Below, piece by piece: positions 7,975 to 16,820 of a stretch of DNA of 32,413 nt. The position numbers and the translations under genes were made by a program. Under the pieces are notes generated by a model. It had not been told where the DNA came from, ran no database searches, and worked only from the letters and a program-made list of their open reading frames with translations. How positions within the stretch are numbered: position 1 is the stretch's first letter; every line of letters starts with the position of its first letter. Origin of the DNA: an uncultured Ralstonia sp. (lineage in GTDB: Bacteria; Pseudomonadota; Gammaproteobacteria; Burkholderiales; Burkholderiaceae); assembly GCA_913056305.1 (NCBI GenBank), contig CAJXMR010000037.1:1-32413 (forward strand), read 5' to 3'.

Positions 7975-10380
7975 TCAGCCACCATTGCGGGGCGCGTTGC
8001 TGTCGTAGCCGCCCGAGGTGGGCGCTGCGAAGTTCTGCAGGCGTGGCTCGCTGCGCGTGGTCGATTGCGGCATCGGCGCGCCGGGCGGCACCTGGATGCC
8101 GGCCGGGCCCTTGGGCACCACCGACACATCACCGAAATTCTGTGCCGGGCGCATCGACTCTGGCGACGGCAGCACCGGCGTGTCCTTGTCCGAGGTGGTC
8201 GGCAGCCAGTTGGGCGAGACAAAGCCTTGCTGCGTCTCGCGGATATAGTTGTAGCGGTTGTCCGACAGCGCACTGGTCGCCTCGGCGGTGCGCAGGATGT
8301 ATGGGCGCAGGAACACCAGCAGGTTGGTCTTCTTGCGCTGCTTGCTCTCCGAGCGGAACAGCGCGCCCAGCACAGGGATGTCGCCCAGGCCCGGCACCTT
8401 CTGCTCGGCGTCCTGGTAGTTGTCTTCCAGCAGGCCGCCCAGCACGATCACCTGGCCGTCGTTGGCCAGCACATTGGTCTCGATCGAGCGCACGTTGGTG
8501 GTCGGGCCCTGCGGGAAATTCGCAACGTTCTGCGTGCCACCAACGATCGCGGAAGACTCCTGGAAGATCTGCATCTTCACCAGCCCGCCATCGGTGATCT
8601 GCGGCTTGACGCGCAGCGTGATGCCGACATCCTTGCGGTCGACCGTCTGGAACGGCGAGACCGAGGCCGCGCTGCCGGTCTGGGCATACGAGCCGGTGGT
8701 GATCGGCACGTTCTGTCCGATCAGGATCTTGGCCTCTTCATTGTCCAGCGTGATCAGGTTGGGCGTGGACAGCACGTTGACCGAACCGTCCGAGCCCAGC
8801 GCCGAGAGGATCGCGCCCAGGCCGGTGCTCTTGTTGAACACGCCGAAGTTGCCGCCGTTCACGCCCGAGACGTTGCTGCCGGTGAGGGCGGTCAGGGCGG
8901 TCTGCGCCGCGGTGCTGCCGATCCCGCCACTGCCCACCGTGGCGGCGATCACCCCCAGGTTCAGGATGTTGCCCACGCCGCTGCCGAAGTTCGTGCCGCC
9001 AAAGCCGTACGTGTTCGGCCCGCCTGCGCCCACCATCCACTGGATGCCCAGTTGCGAGGCCTTGTCTGAGGTCACCTCGACGATCATCGACTCGATGTAG
9101 ACCTGTGCGCGGCGCGCGTCCAGGTCGTCGATCACGGCGCGCAGGTTGCGGTAGACCGGCTCGCTGGCGGTGATGATCAGCGCGTTGGTGGCGGGGTCGG
9201 CCTGGATGATGCCGCCGGTGGTCGGCAGGTTGCTCTGGCCGAACGAGGCGCGGAACGACGAGCTGCCGCTGCCCATGCCGCTGCCGCTGCCCGAGGTGCC
9301 GGAGGTGCTTTGCGTCCCCTGGTATTGGGTGCCCGTGCCGCCGGTGGTCGGCTGCTGCGCCTGCGCGCCTTGCGCCGCGCTCTGGCCGCCGGGGCCAGTC
9401 GACTGCGAAGCCGATAGCGTGGCATCCGCCGCCACAATGGCGCGCAGCGTGGCCGCCAGCTGCACCGCGTTGGCGTTCTTGAGCGGCACCACCCAGATAT
9501 TGCCCGGGCGCGCGCTCGGCACATCCAGCTTGGCGATCAGTTGTTTGGCCTGCGACAGGCGTGCCGCGCTGGAGGCACGGATCATCACGCTGTTTGAACG
9601 CGGCTCGGCCACCACCGAAGTACGCAGGCTCGGGTCCGACAGCGCGGCGCCGGCGCCCGCGGCCGCGCCACCGCCGCCAGACGGGTCCAACAGCTTCTGC
9701 AGTGTGGCCGCCACGTCCAGCGCCACCGCGTTCTTGAGCGGAATCAGCTCGGTCTCGCCGGCGGCCGGATTGTCGATCGAGGCGATGATGCGGCCGATGC
9801 GGCGCAGGTTGTCCGCATAGTCGGTGATGACCAGCGTGTTGTTGGCCGGGTACGCAGTGATGGTGTTGTTGGGCGCGATCATCGGCCGCAGCACCGGCAC
9901 CAGGTTGTTGGCCGATTCGTATTGCAGGCGGAACACCTGCGTCACCACCTGCTCGCCGCCGCCACGGCTGCCCGTGCCCACGCTGGTGGGCGAGCCCTGC
10001 AGCTTGGCATCGGCTTCGGGCACGACCTTGGTAAAGCCGTTGCCCTCGACGATGGCGTAGCCCTGCATGCGCAGGATCGAGCCCAGCGATTCGAGCGCCT
10101 GCGTGCGCGTCACCGGCTTCTCGGTGACGAGATTGACGGTGCCCTTCACGCGCGGGTCGACGATGAAGTTCTTGCCGGTGGCCTCGCCGATGGCCTTGAC
10201 CACGGTTTCCAGGTCGGCATTGACGAAATTGAGCGAGACCTCGTTGCCGGGGTTACCGCTTGCCGCCGGTGCCGGGTTGGCAGGCGGGGCAGCATAGACG
10301 GGCATCGAGCCGGCCACCATCGTTGCGCAGCATGCCAGGACGATGGCGCGGACGGTGGGTCGGAGAGAGGCGTTGTGCAT
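7975..10380 (-). CDS. gspD: T2SS outer-membrane secretin GspD
   Basis: This 801-aa protein forms the multimeric outer-membrane channel of the type II system. A signal peptide ends near residue 31 (VYAAPP). An N0 domain (about 48-125, VSLNFVNADLETVVKAIGEA) is followed by N1 (147-204), N2 (209-288) and N3 (294-420), and then the secretin core, with QVYIESMIVEVTSDKA opening it. Near the C-terminus the motif VPGLGDIPVLGALFRS and then LLVFLRPYIL mark the end of the beta-barrel region. N3 is split by a low-complexity Gly/Ser/Gln/Thr linker at about 322-388, longer than in many homologues. The tail after residue 720 is Pro-rich and may be the pilotin-binding region; no pilotin gene is in view. Confidence 0.97.
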   Translation of the reverse strand: MHNASLRPTVRAIVLACCATMVAGSMPVYAAPPANPAPAASGNPGNEVSLNFVNADLETVVKAIGEATGKNFIVDPRVKGTVNLVTEKPVTRTQALESLGSILRMQGYAIVEGNGFTKVVPEADAKLQGSPTSVGTGSRGGGEQVVTQVFRLQYESANNLVPVLRPMIAPNNTITAYPANNTLVITDYADNLRRIGRIIASIDNPAAGETELIPLKNAVALDVAATLQKLLDPSGGGGAAAGAGAALSDPSLRTSVVAEPRSNSVMIRASSAARLSQAKQLIAKLDVPSARPGNIWVVPLKNANAVQLAATLRAIVAADATLSASQSTGPGGQSAAQGAQAQQPTTGGTGTQYQGTQSTSGTSGSGSGMGSGSSSFRASFGQSNLPTTGGIIQADPATNALIITASEPVYRNLRAVIDDLDARRAQVYIESMIVEVTSDKASQLGIQWMVGAGGPNTYGFGGTNFGSGVGNILNLGVIAATVGSGGIGSTAAQTALTALTGSNVSGVNGGNFGVFNKSTGLGAILSALGSDGSVNVLSTPNLITLDNEEAKILIGQNVPITTGSYAQTGSAASVSPFQTVDRKDVGITLRVKPQITDGGLVKMQIFQESSAIVGGTQNVANFPQGPTTNVRSIETNVLANDGQVIVLGGLLEDNYQDAEQKVPGLGDIPVLGALFRSESKQRKKTNLLVFLRPYILRTAEATSALSDNRYNYIRETQQGFVSPNWLPTTSDKDTPVLPSPESMRPAQNFGDVSVVPKGPAGIQVPPGAPMPQSTTRSEPRLQNFAAPTSGGYDSNAPRNGG

Positions 10381-10429
10381 GGTCTCGTCGTTCGTAGTTG
10401 CAGGCGTGTGATTTGGGCGCCGGCTTGGA

Positions 10430-11287
10430 TCAAAAGCGTAGGCGATAGTCCGTGCCGTCGCGCGGGCCCATCAGGCTCAGCAGCCCGATCAATTGCGGTT
10501 CCGACTCCGGCGTGGCGCGTGCCATGCCGTCAAAATGTGCGCCCCGGCCGACCGTGCCCTGGCCCTGCAGCGATAGCGGCCCGGCCAGCGTCGACAGCGT
10601 CAGCTGGGCCGCCGGTTGACCACTCGCGCCTGCCACGCCGGCAAACGCCAGCACCGCGCGGTAGCTGCCCAGCGGCCGCACGCGGCTGAGGCTGGATGAT
10701 ACCTGCTCGAGTGTGACGGTCAGCGCGCCCTGCGCGGTATCCGGCTGGCCCTTGCCGCCGCCGAACTGGCCCGACAGCGGGGTCCATTGCGCGCGCAGCT
10801 GGCCGTCCAGCTTGAGCGTGTTGAACGGCGCGCCGATGCCCTCCAGCAGCGAGGCCGGCAGCGACATCTCCCCGGCTTCGACCTGCCAGCCGCCCGGCGT
10901 GACCGCCAGCGTGACCGGCTGCCCCAGCGCGCGGTCGTGCGCCAGGTGCGCGCGCAGCGTGCCGGTCAGCAGCGGCAGCACGTCGACCGACCACGACAGC
11001 CGCCCTGGGAGCACCGTCGCATCGCGGGCGCCTGCCCCCGCAGTCAGTGCCAGCGTGGCGCTGCCATGCCAGATGCTGCCTTGCGCATCGGCCAGTACCA
11101 CACGCTGGCCGGTGGCTTCGGCCACGCGCTCGGCCGCCCACGCAGCGGGGTATTGCGACACCACCGTCACTGCCACCGCCAGTACGGCCGCGACGCCCAC
11201 GACGATGCGCCAGCCCAGGTGCGTGCGCTCGCCCTCGGCAGGCGTGCGCCGGCGCAGTCGCAGCGGGGGGAGGGATTCGATGGCCAT
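10430..11287 (-). CDS. gspN: T2SS protein GspN
   Basis: This 285-aa bitopic inner-membrane protein is an accessory type II secretion component. It has one transmembrane helix near the N-terminus (about 26-44, IVVGVAAVLAVAVTVVS) and a periplasmic beta-rich domain. The motif LADAQGSIWHGSA is typical of GspN, in which the domain begins with a WxGxA-type strand. The start at 11287 follows from the position of the membrane segment; the frame is open much further upstream, but that stretch overlaps gspM and gspL. It lies between gspM (11-base gap) and gspD, in the order found in Ralstonia and Burkholderia. Confidence 0.9.
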   Translation of the reverse strand: MAIESLPPLRLRRRTPAEGERTHLGWRIVVGVAAVLAVAVTVVSQYPAAWAAERVAEATGQRVVLADAQGSIWHGSATLALTAGAGARDATVLPGRLSWSVDVLPLLTGTLRAHLAHDRALGQPVTLAVTPGGWQVEAGEMSLPASLLEGIGAPFNTLKLDGQLRAQWTPLSGQFGGGKGQPDTAQGALTVTLEQVSSSLSRVRPLGSYRAVLAFAGVAGASGQPAAQLTLSTLAGPLSLQGQGTVGRGAHFDGMARATPESEPQLIGLLSLMGPRDGTDYRLRF

Positions 11288-11298
11288 CGGCGTCTGCC

Positions 11299-11877
11299 TC
11301 AGCGGCTGCCGGCGCCGGCAGCCGGGCCCTGCAGCGTGGCCGTGACATTGACCAGCGCGGTGGCGCCCACGTACTTGATGCCTGCGTCGATCACCTTCAT
11401 GCGCTGGGCCTGCTTCACTTCCTGCAGCCACTCGGCCACGGCGCCGAACGGCACCTTGTCGAGCTGCACCTGCACGCTCTCGCCCGAGAACGCCATGCGC
11501 GTGGCCTTCAGCCCGTGGGCGGTGAGGCTCGCATTGAGTGCGTCCTGCAGGTCGTTGCCGTGCGGCACCGGCGTGGCGGTGATGGCCGACAGCCCGCGCG
11601 CCTCCTGGCCGAGCGTTTCCATCTCGGCGAGCTGGCTGCGCATCTCGGGCAGGGCCTTTTCGATCTTGCGGCGGCCTTCGAAGGCCGGCTCCCAGAACAG
11701 CAGATAGATCAGGACCAGCGCCAGGATCGCGCCGCCGCCGGCCAGGATGCGGCGCTCGCGCGGCTCGCGTTGCATCCAGAAGGCGGTGGCCGCGTCGCGC
11801 ACGGCATCCGGCACGCCGATGCGGGGCAGCCGGCGTCGTGCGGCGGAGGCGTTGGAAGCGTTGGAGGAGGTAGCCAT
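11299..11877 (-). CDS. gspM: T2SS inner-membrane protein GspM
   Basis: This 192-aa protein partners GspL in the inner-membrane platform. A basic cytoplasmic N-terminus of about 45 residues precedes a single membrane helix (GGGAILALVLIYLLFWEPAF, 47-66). A coiled-coil-prone stretch follows, and then a ferredoxin-like periplasmic domain (about 105-185) with SVQVQLDKVPFGAVAEWLQEV, the best conserved GspM segment. It is separated from gspL by 9 bases and from gspN by 11, so it is clearly co-transcribed. Confidence 0.94.
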   Translation of the reverse strand: MATSSNASNASAARRRLPRIGVPDAVRDAATAFWMQREPRERRILAGGGAILALVLIYLLFWEPAFEGRRKIEKALPEMRSQLAEMETLGQEARGLSAITATPVPHGNDLQDALNASLTAHGLKATRMAFSGESVQVQLDKVPFGAVAEWLQEVKQAQRMKVIDAGIKYVGATALVNVTATLQGPAAGAGSR

Positions 11878-11886
11878 GTGAACTCG

Positions 11887-13311
11887 TTATTGCGCGAGGG
11901 AGACCGTCCAGCGCGAGCCGGGCACGACCGTCTCGCCGCTGCGCGGGGCTTCGGCGCTGTCCATCTTCAGGCCGACGGCGCGGGCGGCGGTGCGCAGCGT
12001 GGCGGTGTTGGTGCCTTCCTTGAGCGTGATCGTCAGCGCGCGGCCGTGGTAGTCCAGGGCCAGCAGGGCATCGGGCGCGAGGCTGGTGGCGGCCTGGGCA
12101 AAGCGGTCGGCCAGCGGCAGGAAGTCTTCCGGCGCCGACTTGCCGGCGGCCAGCCGCAGTTGCTCGACCTGGCGGCGCATCTGCGCGGGCGGGTCGAGGA
12201 TCACGGGGGTATTCGGGAAGGCGGTCTGCAGCTGCGCGCGCATGGCCGTGTCCAGGCGCTTCTGCTCGGCGCGCAGCGTCAGCCACTGCACGTTCATGCC
12301 GATCAGCTGGACCAGCACGAGCACCACGGCCAGGGCTACCGGCAGCCGCCACACGCTCCAGTCCACGCCGGTCATGCCGCCGTGGGCGAAGTCGAACTGG
12401 CACAGGTCGGCGTTGCCCGAGGCCAGCGCGGCGCGCGCGCCGGCAGCCCAGGCGGACCAATCGAGCTTGGCCGCAGCCGGATCGGCGGACAGCCCCGGCG
12501 CCAACTCGCGCAGCGCCGGCGACACCATCAACCGAGCCGGCGCGGGTGCGATCGCCAGCCAGTCGGCCACGTGGGCGGGCAGCACGCGCAGGCCGTAGCC
12601 TTCGGCGGCGCCGATGCGCACCGTGATGTCGACGGCGGGTGGCGCGTCGGGGTCGGTCGCCGTGGCGGCGTCGAGCGCGATGGTGGCGGGTGCGGTGACC
12701 AGTGCTTCGGCAGGGCTGCCTTCAGCCGCGTCGAGCGAGGGCTCGGCACGCGCTTCGGCAGCCTGGACGGCTTCGGCAGACGATGCGGCCACGCTGGGTG
12801 TTTCAAACGGCAGGCACAGCTGCGCCGGCAGCAGATGGCAAGTGCGGTGCTTGTGCCCGGCCACGCTGTCGAGCAGGAAGCGGATCCAGGCGCGGTCGGC
12901 AATCATCAGCGCGCGCGATTGTGGCTCGCGCGGCGCGCGCCAGCCTTGCGCGGGCGCGCCACCCAGGCGTGGACCCAGCGCGATATGGCATTGCTGGGCG
13001 TCCTGCACCAACCGGTCTTCCACCAGGTTGGGCAGTGCCAGGCGCAGCTTGGAGGGCGCCAGCGGCGGCACCGTGGCCGGCACCAGCAGCACGTCGGCGG
13101 CGGGCAGCAGCAGGACCAGCCGATCAGCGGCGGGCAGTTCGTCGATGCGCGCGGTGCCTTCGCGCAGGACGCGCTGCGAACTTTCCAAATTGCGCTGCGC
13201 GCCTTCCTCGCGCACCAGCGCAAACGGCACGGACGCGAGCGCGCCCAGCGACCAGCGTTCGGGCGATTGGATGGGCCGGTGCGGCAGGCGCACGTACAGG
13301 GAGGTCGTCAA
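11887..13311 (-). CDS. gspL: T2SS protein GspL
   Basis: This 474-aa bitopic protein recruits the GspE ATPase through its cytoplasmic actin-like domain (about 1-330) and binds GspM in the periplasm. The transmembrane helix is near LPVALAVVLVLVQLIGMNV, followed by the periplasmic ferredoxin-like domain, in which LLALDYHGRALTITLKEG is visible. The start is a TTG codon at 13311 with a strong GAGGAG 4 bases upstream; no ATG near the expected N-terminus has such a site. A 145-base gap separates it from gspK, unusual in an otherwise tight operon; a second promoter may lie there, but I see no convincing one. Confidence 0.93.
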   Translation of the reverse strand: MTTSLYVRLPHRPIQSPERWSLGALASVPFALVREEGAQRNLESSQRVLREGTARIDELPAADRLVLLLPAADVLLVPATVPPLAPSKLRLALPNLVEDRLVQDAQQCHIALGPRLGGAPAQGWRAPREPQSRALMIADRAWIRFLLDSVAGHKHRTCHLLPAQLCLPFETPSVAASSAEAVQAAEARAEPSLDAAEGSPAEALVTAPATIALDAATATDPDAPPAVDITVRIGAAEGYGLRVLPAHVADWLAIAPAPARLMVSPALRELAPGLSADPAAAKLDWSAWAAGARAALASGNADLCQFDFAHGGMTGVDWSVWRLPVALAVVLVLVQLIGMNVQWLTLRAEQKRLDTAMRAQLQTAFPNTPVILDPPAQMRRQVEQLRLAAGKSAPEDFLPLADRFAQAATSLAPDALLALDYHGRALTITLKEGTNTATLRTAARAVGLKMDSAEAPRSGETVVPGSRWTVSLAQ

Positions 13312-13456
13312 ACCGCTCCTCGATTCGGGTAAAGACGCGAGCTACAAACGGGGAGGCCGCCGTACTGCGCAAAGTCCGCGATGCTGAACGATGCGGATGA
13401 CAATACGGCGAAGGCCAAGGTCACGCAACGTTCATACGGAGGGTGTTGTGCCGCCA

Positions 13457-14536
13457 TCATTGCGGAATGTTGTCGATGCGGCGGACCCAGACGATGCGGG
13501 TGGCGTTATTGTTGACCGGATCGCCACGTGAAACAAGCGCCACTTCCCCTACCTGCGCACGCTCGTGGCGCGCCATGCCGTAGACCAGGAAGTAGTGGGT
13601 TTGCACGTCGAGCAGGTTGTTGGCGCTGCCCGTGTCCACCCCGGGCGCGATGCCGCGCAGCTGATTGGTGATATCGGCGAGGTTGCGGAAGTAGGCGCGG
13701 TCGCGGGCCTGCACCAAGGCGCGGGCGCGGTCGATGGTCAGGTTGGGGATGACCGCGCCCAGCACCTCGGCCGGTGCGGTGTTGGCGTTGACCAGGGTGC
13801 GCGTGGGCAGCACGATCACGAACGGGCGCAGCGCGCGCACCGTGTCCGCCGTGTAGCCGGGGATGGCGAGCAGGCTGTCAACGTCGTCGAGCGGGCGCGG
13901 GCCGTTGCCGCCGCTGGTGTCACCACCGCTATCACCGCTGCTGCCGCCTTGTCCGCCCTGGCTGCTGCCCTCGAGCGACTGGATACCGCCCAGCATGCGC
14001 GCCAGATATGTCGCGGTGACGTCCGCCAGGTTCGGGTCCTGGCCGAGCGATTGCAGCAGCTGCCCATAGGCCCTGATGCCGCCCTTGTCGCGTCCGGTGA
14101 CCACGGTGCGCGTGCCCAGCGTCTGCATGGTCAGCAGGTTCATCAGGTTGAAGCGTGCCTGGGCATCGAAGATGCGGCCGGACAGGTACGAGTCTTCGCC
14201 TGCCGTGTCGGTGCGCAGCGAGCTGCCGAGGAAGTCCGACAGCTTGGTCTCCTGGATGGGCACCGCCCAGATCTCGCCCAGGTGATCGACGGCGCCGGTG
14301 CGGCGCTGGTCGTCGCGCAGGATCAGCCGCGCCCAGTCGATGCCGGCACGCGCGATCCAGATGGCCTGCGCTTTCAGGCGCTGGTTTTCCACCGCGCGGA
14401 TCTCCACCTGCTGGCGCCACAGCATGCCCGAGACGATCACCACCGCCAGCGTCACCACCAGCAGCGCCATGACGACGGCGGCGCCGCGCGGGCGGTGGGA
14501 CAGGTTCGGTCGGTGATGGCGCGGGCGTTGTTTCAT
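13457..14536 (-). CDS. gspK: T2SS minor pseudopilin GspK
   Basis: This 359-aa tip pseudopilin caps the pseudopilus with GspI and GspJ. A basic leader ends at RPRG, followed by AAVVMALLVVTLAVVIVSG. As in other GspK proteins, the residue at mature position 5 is not glutamate. The large alpha domain inserted in the pseudopilin fold accounts for the length. A low-complexity Gly/Ser run (SSQGGQGGSSGDSGGDTSGG) lies near residue 210. The helix-hairpin-helix-like stretch LTIDRARALVQARDR is present. The start is 1 base after the gspJ stop. Confidence 0.95.
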   Translation of the reverse strand: MKQRPRHHRPNLSHRPRGAAVVMALLVVTLAVVIVSGMLWRQQVEIRAVENQRLKAQAIWIARAGIDWARLILRDDQRRTGAVDHLGEIWAVPIQETKLSDFLGSSLRTDTAGEDSYLSGRIFDAQARFNLMNLLTMQTLGTRTVVTGRDKGGIRAYGQLLQSLGQDPNLADVTATYLARMLGGIQSLEGSSQGGQGGSSGDSGGDTSGGNGPRPLDDVDSLLAIPGYTADTVRALRPFVIVLPTRTLVNANTAPAEVLGAVIPNLTIDRARALVQARDRAYFRNLADITNQLRGIAPGVDTGSANNLLDVQTHYFLVYGMARHERAQVGEVALVSRGDPVNNNATRIVWVRRIDNIPQ

Positions 14537-14537
14537 C

Positions 14538-15266
14538 CTAGAGCCCCGTCATGCAGATGCGCGTAAATCGCTGCGGTGCGCCCTGCGGCGTCATGCGCAC
14601 CAGCAGCGCCAGCTCCACCGCACGCACAGACGCCACCGGCACCACCACACCGCTGGCGGCCGGCACCGAGGCGGCGGGTGCCGATGCCGTGGGCAGGCCC
14701 GTCTGCGTGGTGGTGTTGCTGCCACCCGGGAACAGCGTGGCGGACAGCGCACCGGTGCTGTCCATCCAGCCGCCCGGTTCGATCCAGGCGCGCGCGGCGA
14801 TGCTGTCGACGTTTTCCGCCAGCCGGTAGCGCGCCGCGTTGGCGCCGCCCTGGCGCAGGCTGTCGAACGCGCCGCGCAGGTCGCCACGGTTGGTGATGGG
14901 CTGGCTTTGCAGGCGCTCCAGGCGGCCGTCGACGATGCGGTACAGCACCACCTGCCAGGCCGGCGCCTGGCCGTCGTCGCGGCGGTCGCGCACCATCAGC
15001 ACGCCGTTGGCGTCCATCTCCACCGGTGGGCGCGACAGCGTGTTCGGGTCGGCCAGCTGCGTGCAGTCGTCGTCGAATTGGGCGTAGGCGGTCTTGAGCG
15101 CTTCGATGCGCTCGTCGCGCTGGGCCAGCGCCTCGTGCGTGCGCGTCATGCTGTCCAGCCCGCGCCAAGCCAGCACGGCCAGGATCGCCAGCAGCGTGAT
15201 CGCCACCAGCAGCTCGAGCAGGGTGAAGCCGCGTGCGCGCGATCGGTTAGAAGACATTGCGCGCAT
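14538..15266 (-). CDS. gspJ: T2SS minor pseudopilin GspJ
   Basis: This 242-aa minor pseudopilin has the prepilin-peptidase signal RARG/FTLLELLVAITLLAIL, with the glutamate at mature position 5, and a periplasmic beta domain. Either the ATG at 15266 or the one at 15257 could start translation; neither has a clear ribosome site. Both lie at the end of gspI, so initiation probably depends on coupling. A low-complexity Ala/Pro/Thr/Val insertion (about residues 188-215) is longer than in many GspJ proteins. Confidence 0.93.
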   Translation of the reverse strand: MRAMSSNRSRARGFTLLELLVAITLLAILAVLAWRGLDSMTRTHEALAQRDERIEALKTAYAQFDDDCTQLADPNTLSRPPVEMDANGVLMVRDRRDDGQAPAWQVVLYRIVDGRLERLQSQPITNRGDLRGAFDSLRQGGANAARYRLAENVDSIAARAWIEPGGWMDSTGALSATLFPGGSNTTTQTGLPTASAPAASVPAASGVVVPVASVRAVELALLVRMTPQGAPQRFTRICMTGL

Positions 15267-15669
15267 CGTTGGGGAGCAGGGTCACGAGCCACGCCAGGCG
15301 CACGGACTTGCTGGCGTCGGGGTAGACGGCAATCTCGACGCGGCGGAAGACCGGGTTGGGCGTGGTGGCGACGGTCTCTTCGCACCACAGCTGGGTGTCG
15401 CCCTGCGAGCAGGTGTAGGCGCGCGCGCCCGGGTCGGGATAGCTGCGCAGCAGGCGCAGGTTGGCCAGGGCGTTCTCGGCGCTCCAGGTGGCGAGCATGC
15501 GCGTCTGCAGCGATTCGCTGGCGTTGGTCATGGTGCCCATGGCGCGCATGGCGGCGGTCAGCGCCACCGCCACGATGGTCAGCGCGACCAGCACCTCGAG
15601 GAGCGTGAAGCCACACGAGCGTGTGGCGCGGGGCTGCCGTGTCATTGCCGGTGTCATTGCCGGTGTCAT
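15247..15669 (-). CDS. gspI: T2SS minor pseudopilin GspI
   Basis: This 140-aa minor pseudopilin of the tip complex has the leader ending RSCG/FTLLEVLVALTIVAVALTA with Glu5, then a small periplasmic domain with two cysteines (C107, C116) that may pair. The annotated ATG overlaps the gspH stop by 4 bases (ATGA). Two more in-frame ATGs follow 12 and 24 bases later because the 5' end is a 12-base tandem repeat, so the true start is ambiguous. The gene overlaps gspJ by about 20 bases. Confidence 0.94.
   Translation of the reverse strand: MTPAMTPAMTRQPRATRSCGFTLLEVLVALTIVAVALTAAMRAMGTMTNASESLQTRMLATWSAENALANLRLLRSYPDPGARAYTCSQGDTQLWCEETVATTPNPVFRRVEIAVYPDASKSVRLAWLVTLLPNDARNVF
15634..15669 (-). 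repeat. 12-base tandem repeat giving three in-frame starts for gspI
   Basis: On the minus strand ATGACACCGGCA occurs twice in tandem, followed by a degenerate third copy (ATGACACGGCAG). Because the unit is 12 bases, each copy keeps the frame and supplies an ATG (15669, 15657, 15645), encoding MTPA-MTPA-MTR. Slipped-strand changes would alter leader length without breaking gspI. Confidence 0.8.
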
Positions 15670-16163
15670 TGCGGCTCAGCCGACACGCGCGGGCCGCCGT
15701 CGGAGACCATGTCCACGCGCGCGCCCTGCGCGGTGAGCGTCACGCGCCACGGCAGGCCGATGGCCTCGCGGCCAAACACCAGACGCTGCGGCGTGCCGGG
15801 GATGCCGGTGCCGCCGGAGACGATCTGCACGTTGTCCATCGGCTGGCGCCAGCGCCCGGGGGCCAGCACGTCGCGTGTCATGACGCGCCAGCCGCTGGGG
15901 GTCGATTCCAGGAAGCGCCAGCCCTGAGTGTCGCCCTCCCACGCCACCGGGCGCGCGGTCAACTGGGCTTCTTCCTGGGCGAGTTCGATCAGGCGCGCCA
16001 TCTTCTGCGTATCGTCGATGATCTGCGAACGTGGGTTGGGCGTGGCGTTGACGGCCACCACCCCGAGCACGATGCCGATGATGACCACCACCACCAGCAG
16101 CTCCAGCAGCGTGAAGCCGCGTGCAAGCCGTCTGCGGCCGAGCTGGATGGGGCGGTGGCGCAT
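15666..16163 (-). CDS. gspH: T2SS minor pseudopilin GspH
   Basis: This 165-aa minor pseudopilin has the leader RRLARG/FTLLELLVVVVIIGIVLG, with Glu5. The periplasmic GspH domain contains ELAQEEAQLTARPVAW and WRFLESTPSGWRVMT. It lies 18 bases downstream of gspG and its stop overlaps the gspI start. Length and motifs are ordinary for the family. Confidence 0.95.
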   Translation of the reverse strand: MRHRPIQLGRRRLARGFTLLELLVVVVIIGIVLGVVAVNATPNPRSQIIDDTQKMARLIELAQEEAQLTARPVAWEGDTQGWRFLESTPSGWRVMTRDVLAPGRWRQPMDNVQIVSGGTGIPGTPQRLVFGREAIGLPWRVTLTAQGARVDMVSDGGPRVSAEPQ

Positions 16164-16181
16164 GGCGGCCAGGACCGGGAC

Positions 16182-16652
16182 TTAGTTATCCCAGTTGCCG
16201 ATGTCGGCGTCGTTGCCGGTGCCGCCAGGCTGGCCGTCGGCGCCAAAGCTGAAGATGTCAATCTCGCCGCGCACGCCCGGGTTCAGGTATTGGTAAGGGT
16301 GGCCCCACGGATCTTTCGGCAGGCGCTCCAGGTAGCCGCCCGCCTTCCAATTGTTGGGGACCGGCTCCGCGGTCGGCTTGGCGACCAGCGCGGCGATGCC
16401 CTGCTCGGTGGTCGGGTAGCGGCCATTGTCCAGGCGGTACAGCTTGAGCGCCTGCGAGATGGAAGCAATGTCCTGCTTGGCGGCGATGATGCGCGCCTCA
16501 TCGGGCCGGCTCATGATCTTTGGCACCACCAGCGCGGCCAGGATGCCGAGGATCACCACCACCACCATGATTTCGATCAGGGTGAAGCCGCGTGCCGTGC
16601 GGCGAGCCAGCGCGCGCGCACGGGTGGAGGTCTGAAGTTGGCCTTGCATCAT
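16182..16652 (-). CDS. gspG: T2SS major pseudopilin GspG
   Basis: GspG is the major pseudopilus subunit and is cut by a prepilin peptidase encoded elsewhere. The signal [23 protein letters not shown] has Glu5, and the core is conserved ([32 protein letters not shown]). The C-terminal calcium-site loop ends in [12 protein letters not shown] place the start at the ATG at 16652 (an adjacent ATG at 16649 is equally possible), giving a leader of about 22 residues. A further GTG at 16685 is less likely, since none of the starts has a strong ribosome site. It is the first gene of the leftward operon. Confidence 0.95.
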   Translation of the reverse strand: MMQGQLQTSTRARALARRTARGFTLIEIMVVVVILGILAALVVPKIMSRPDEARIIAAKQDIASISQALKLYRLDNGRYPTTEQGIAALVAKPTAEPVPNNWKAGGYLERLPKDPWGHPYQYLNPGVRGEIDIFSFGADGQPGGTGNDADIGNWDN

Positions 16653-16685
16653 GGCGAGAGAGAGTGGCGTAAAAAGTGGGAACAC

Positions 16686-16712
16686 AGTATAGCTGCGAGA
16701 CTATGACCATAG
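16686..16712 (-). promoter_or_regulatory. Candidate gspG operon promoter element and palindrome
   Basis: In the 168-base gspG/gspC divergent region, TATACT (minus strand, 16691-16686) is a plausible -10, with no good -35 at standard spacing. CTATG-AC-CATAG (16701-16712) is a short palindrome just upstream and could be a regulator site. On the other strand TAGAAT (16787-16792) is a possible -10 for gspC, overlapped by GAATC-GAAA-GATTC. All are weak predictions. Confidence 0.25.
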
Positions 16713-16820
16713 ACGCAGCCGCACGGTCCTGCCGCGCTGTGGATTAGAGGTCGCCTTCCATTCACCGTTCTGGCATGAAGGGCGGCTAGAATCGAAAGAT
16801 TCCAAGGGTGCCACTCTGTC

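Noticed and set aside
6885..8597. 570-codon plus-strand frame
   Set aside because: It runs antisense to gspE and gspD, whose motifs are complete; long shadow frames are expected at this GC content.
10430..12460. 676-codon minus-strand frame ending with GspN
   Set aside because: Only the last 285 codons look like protein. The rest overlaps gspM and gspL in another frame; the start was moved to 11287.
11047..13332. 761-codon plus-strand frame
   Set aside because: Antisense to gspN, gspM and gspL, with Arg/Gly/His/Gln-rich shadow composition and no recognised motif.
15611..15626. CCACAC-GAGC-GTGTGG inverted repeat in gspI
   Set aside because: It lies inside the coding region for the leader peptide, with no flanking signal; probably chance at this GC content.
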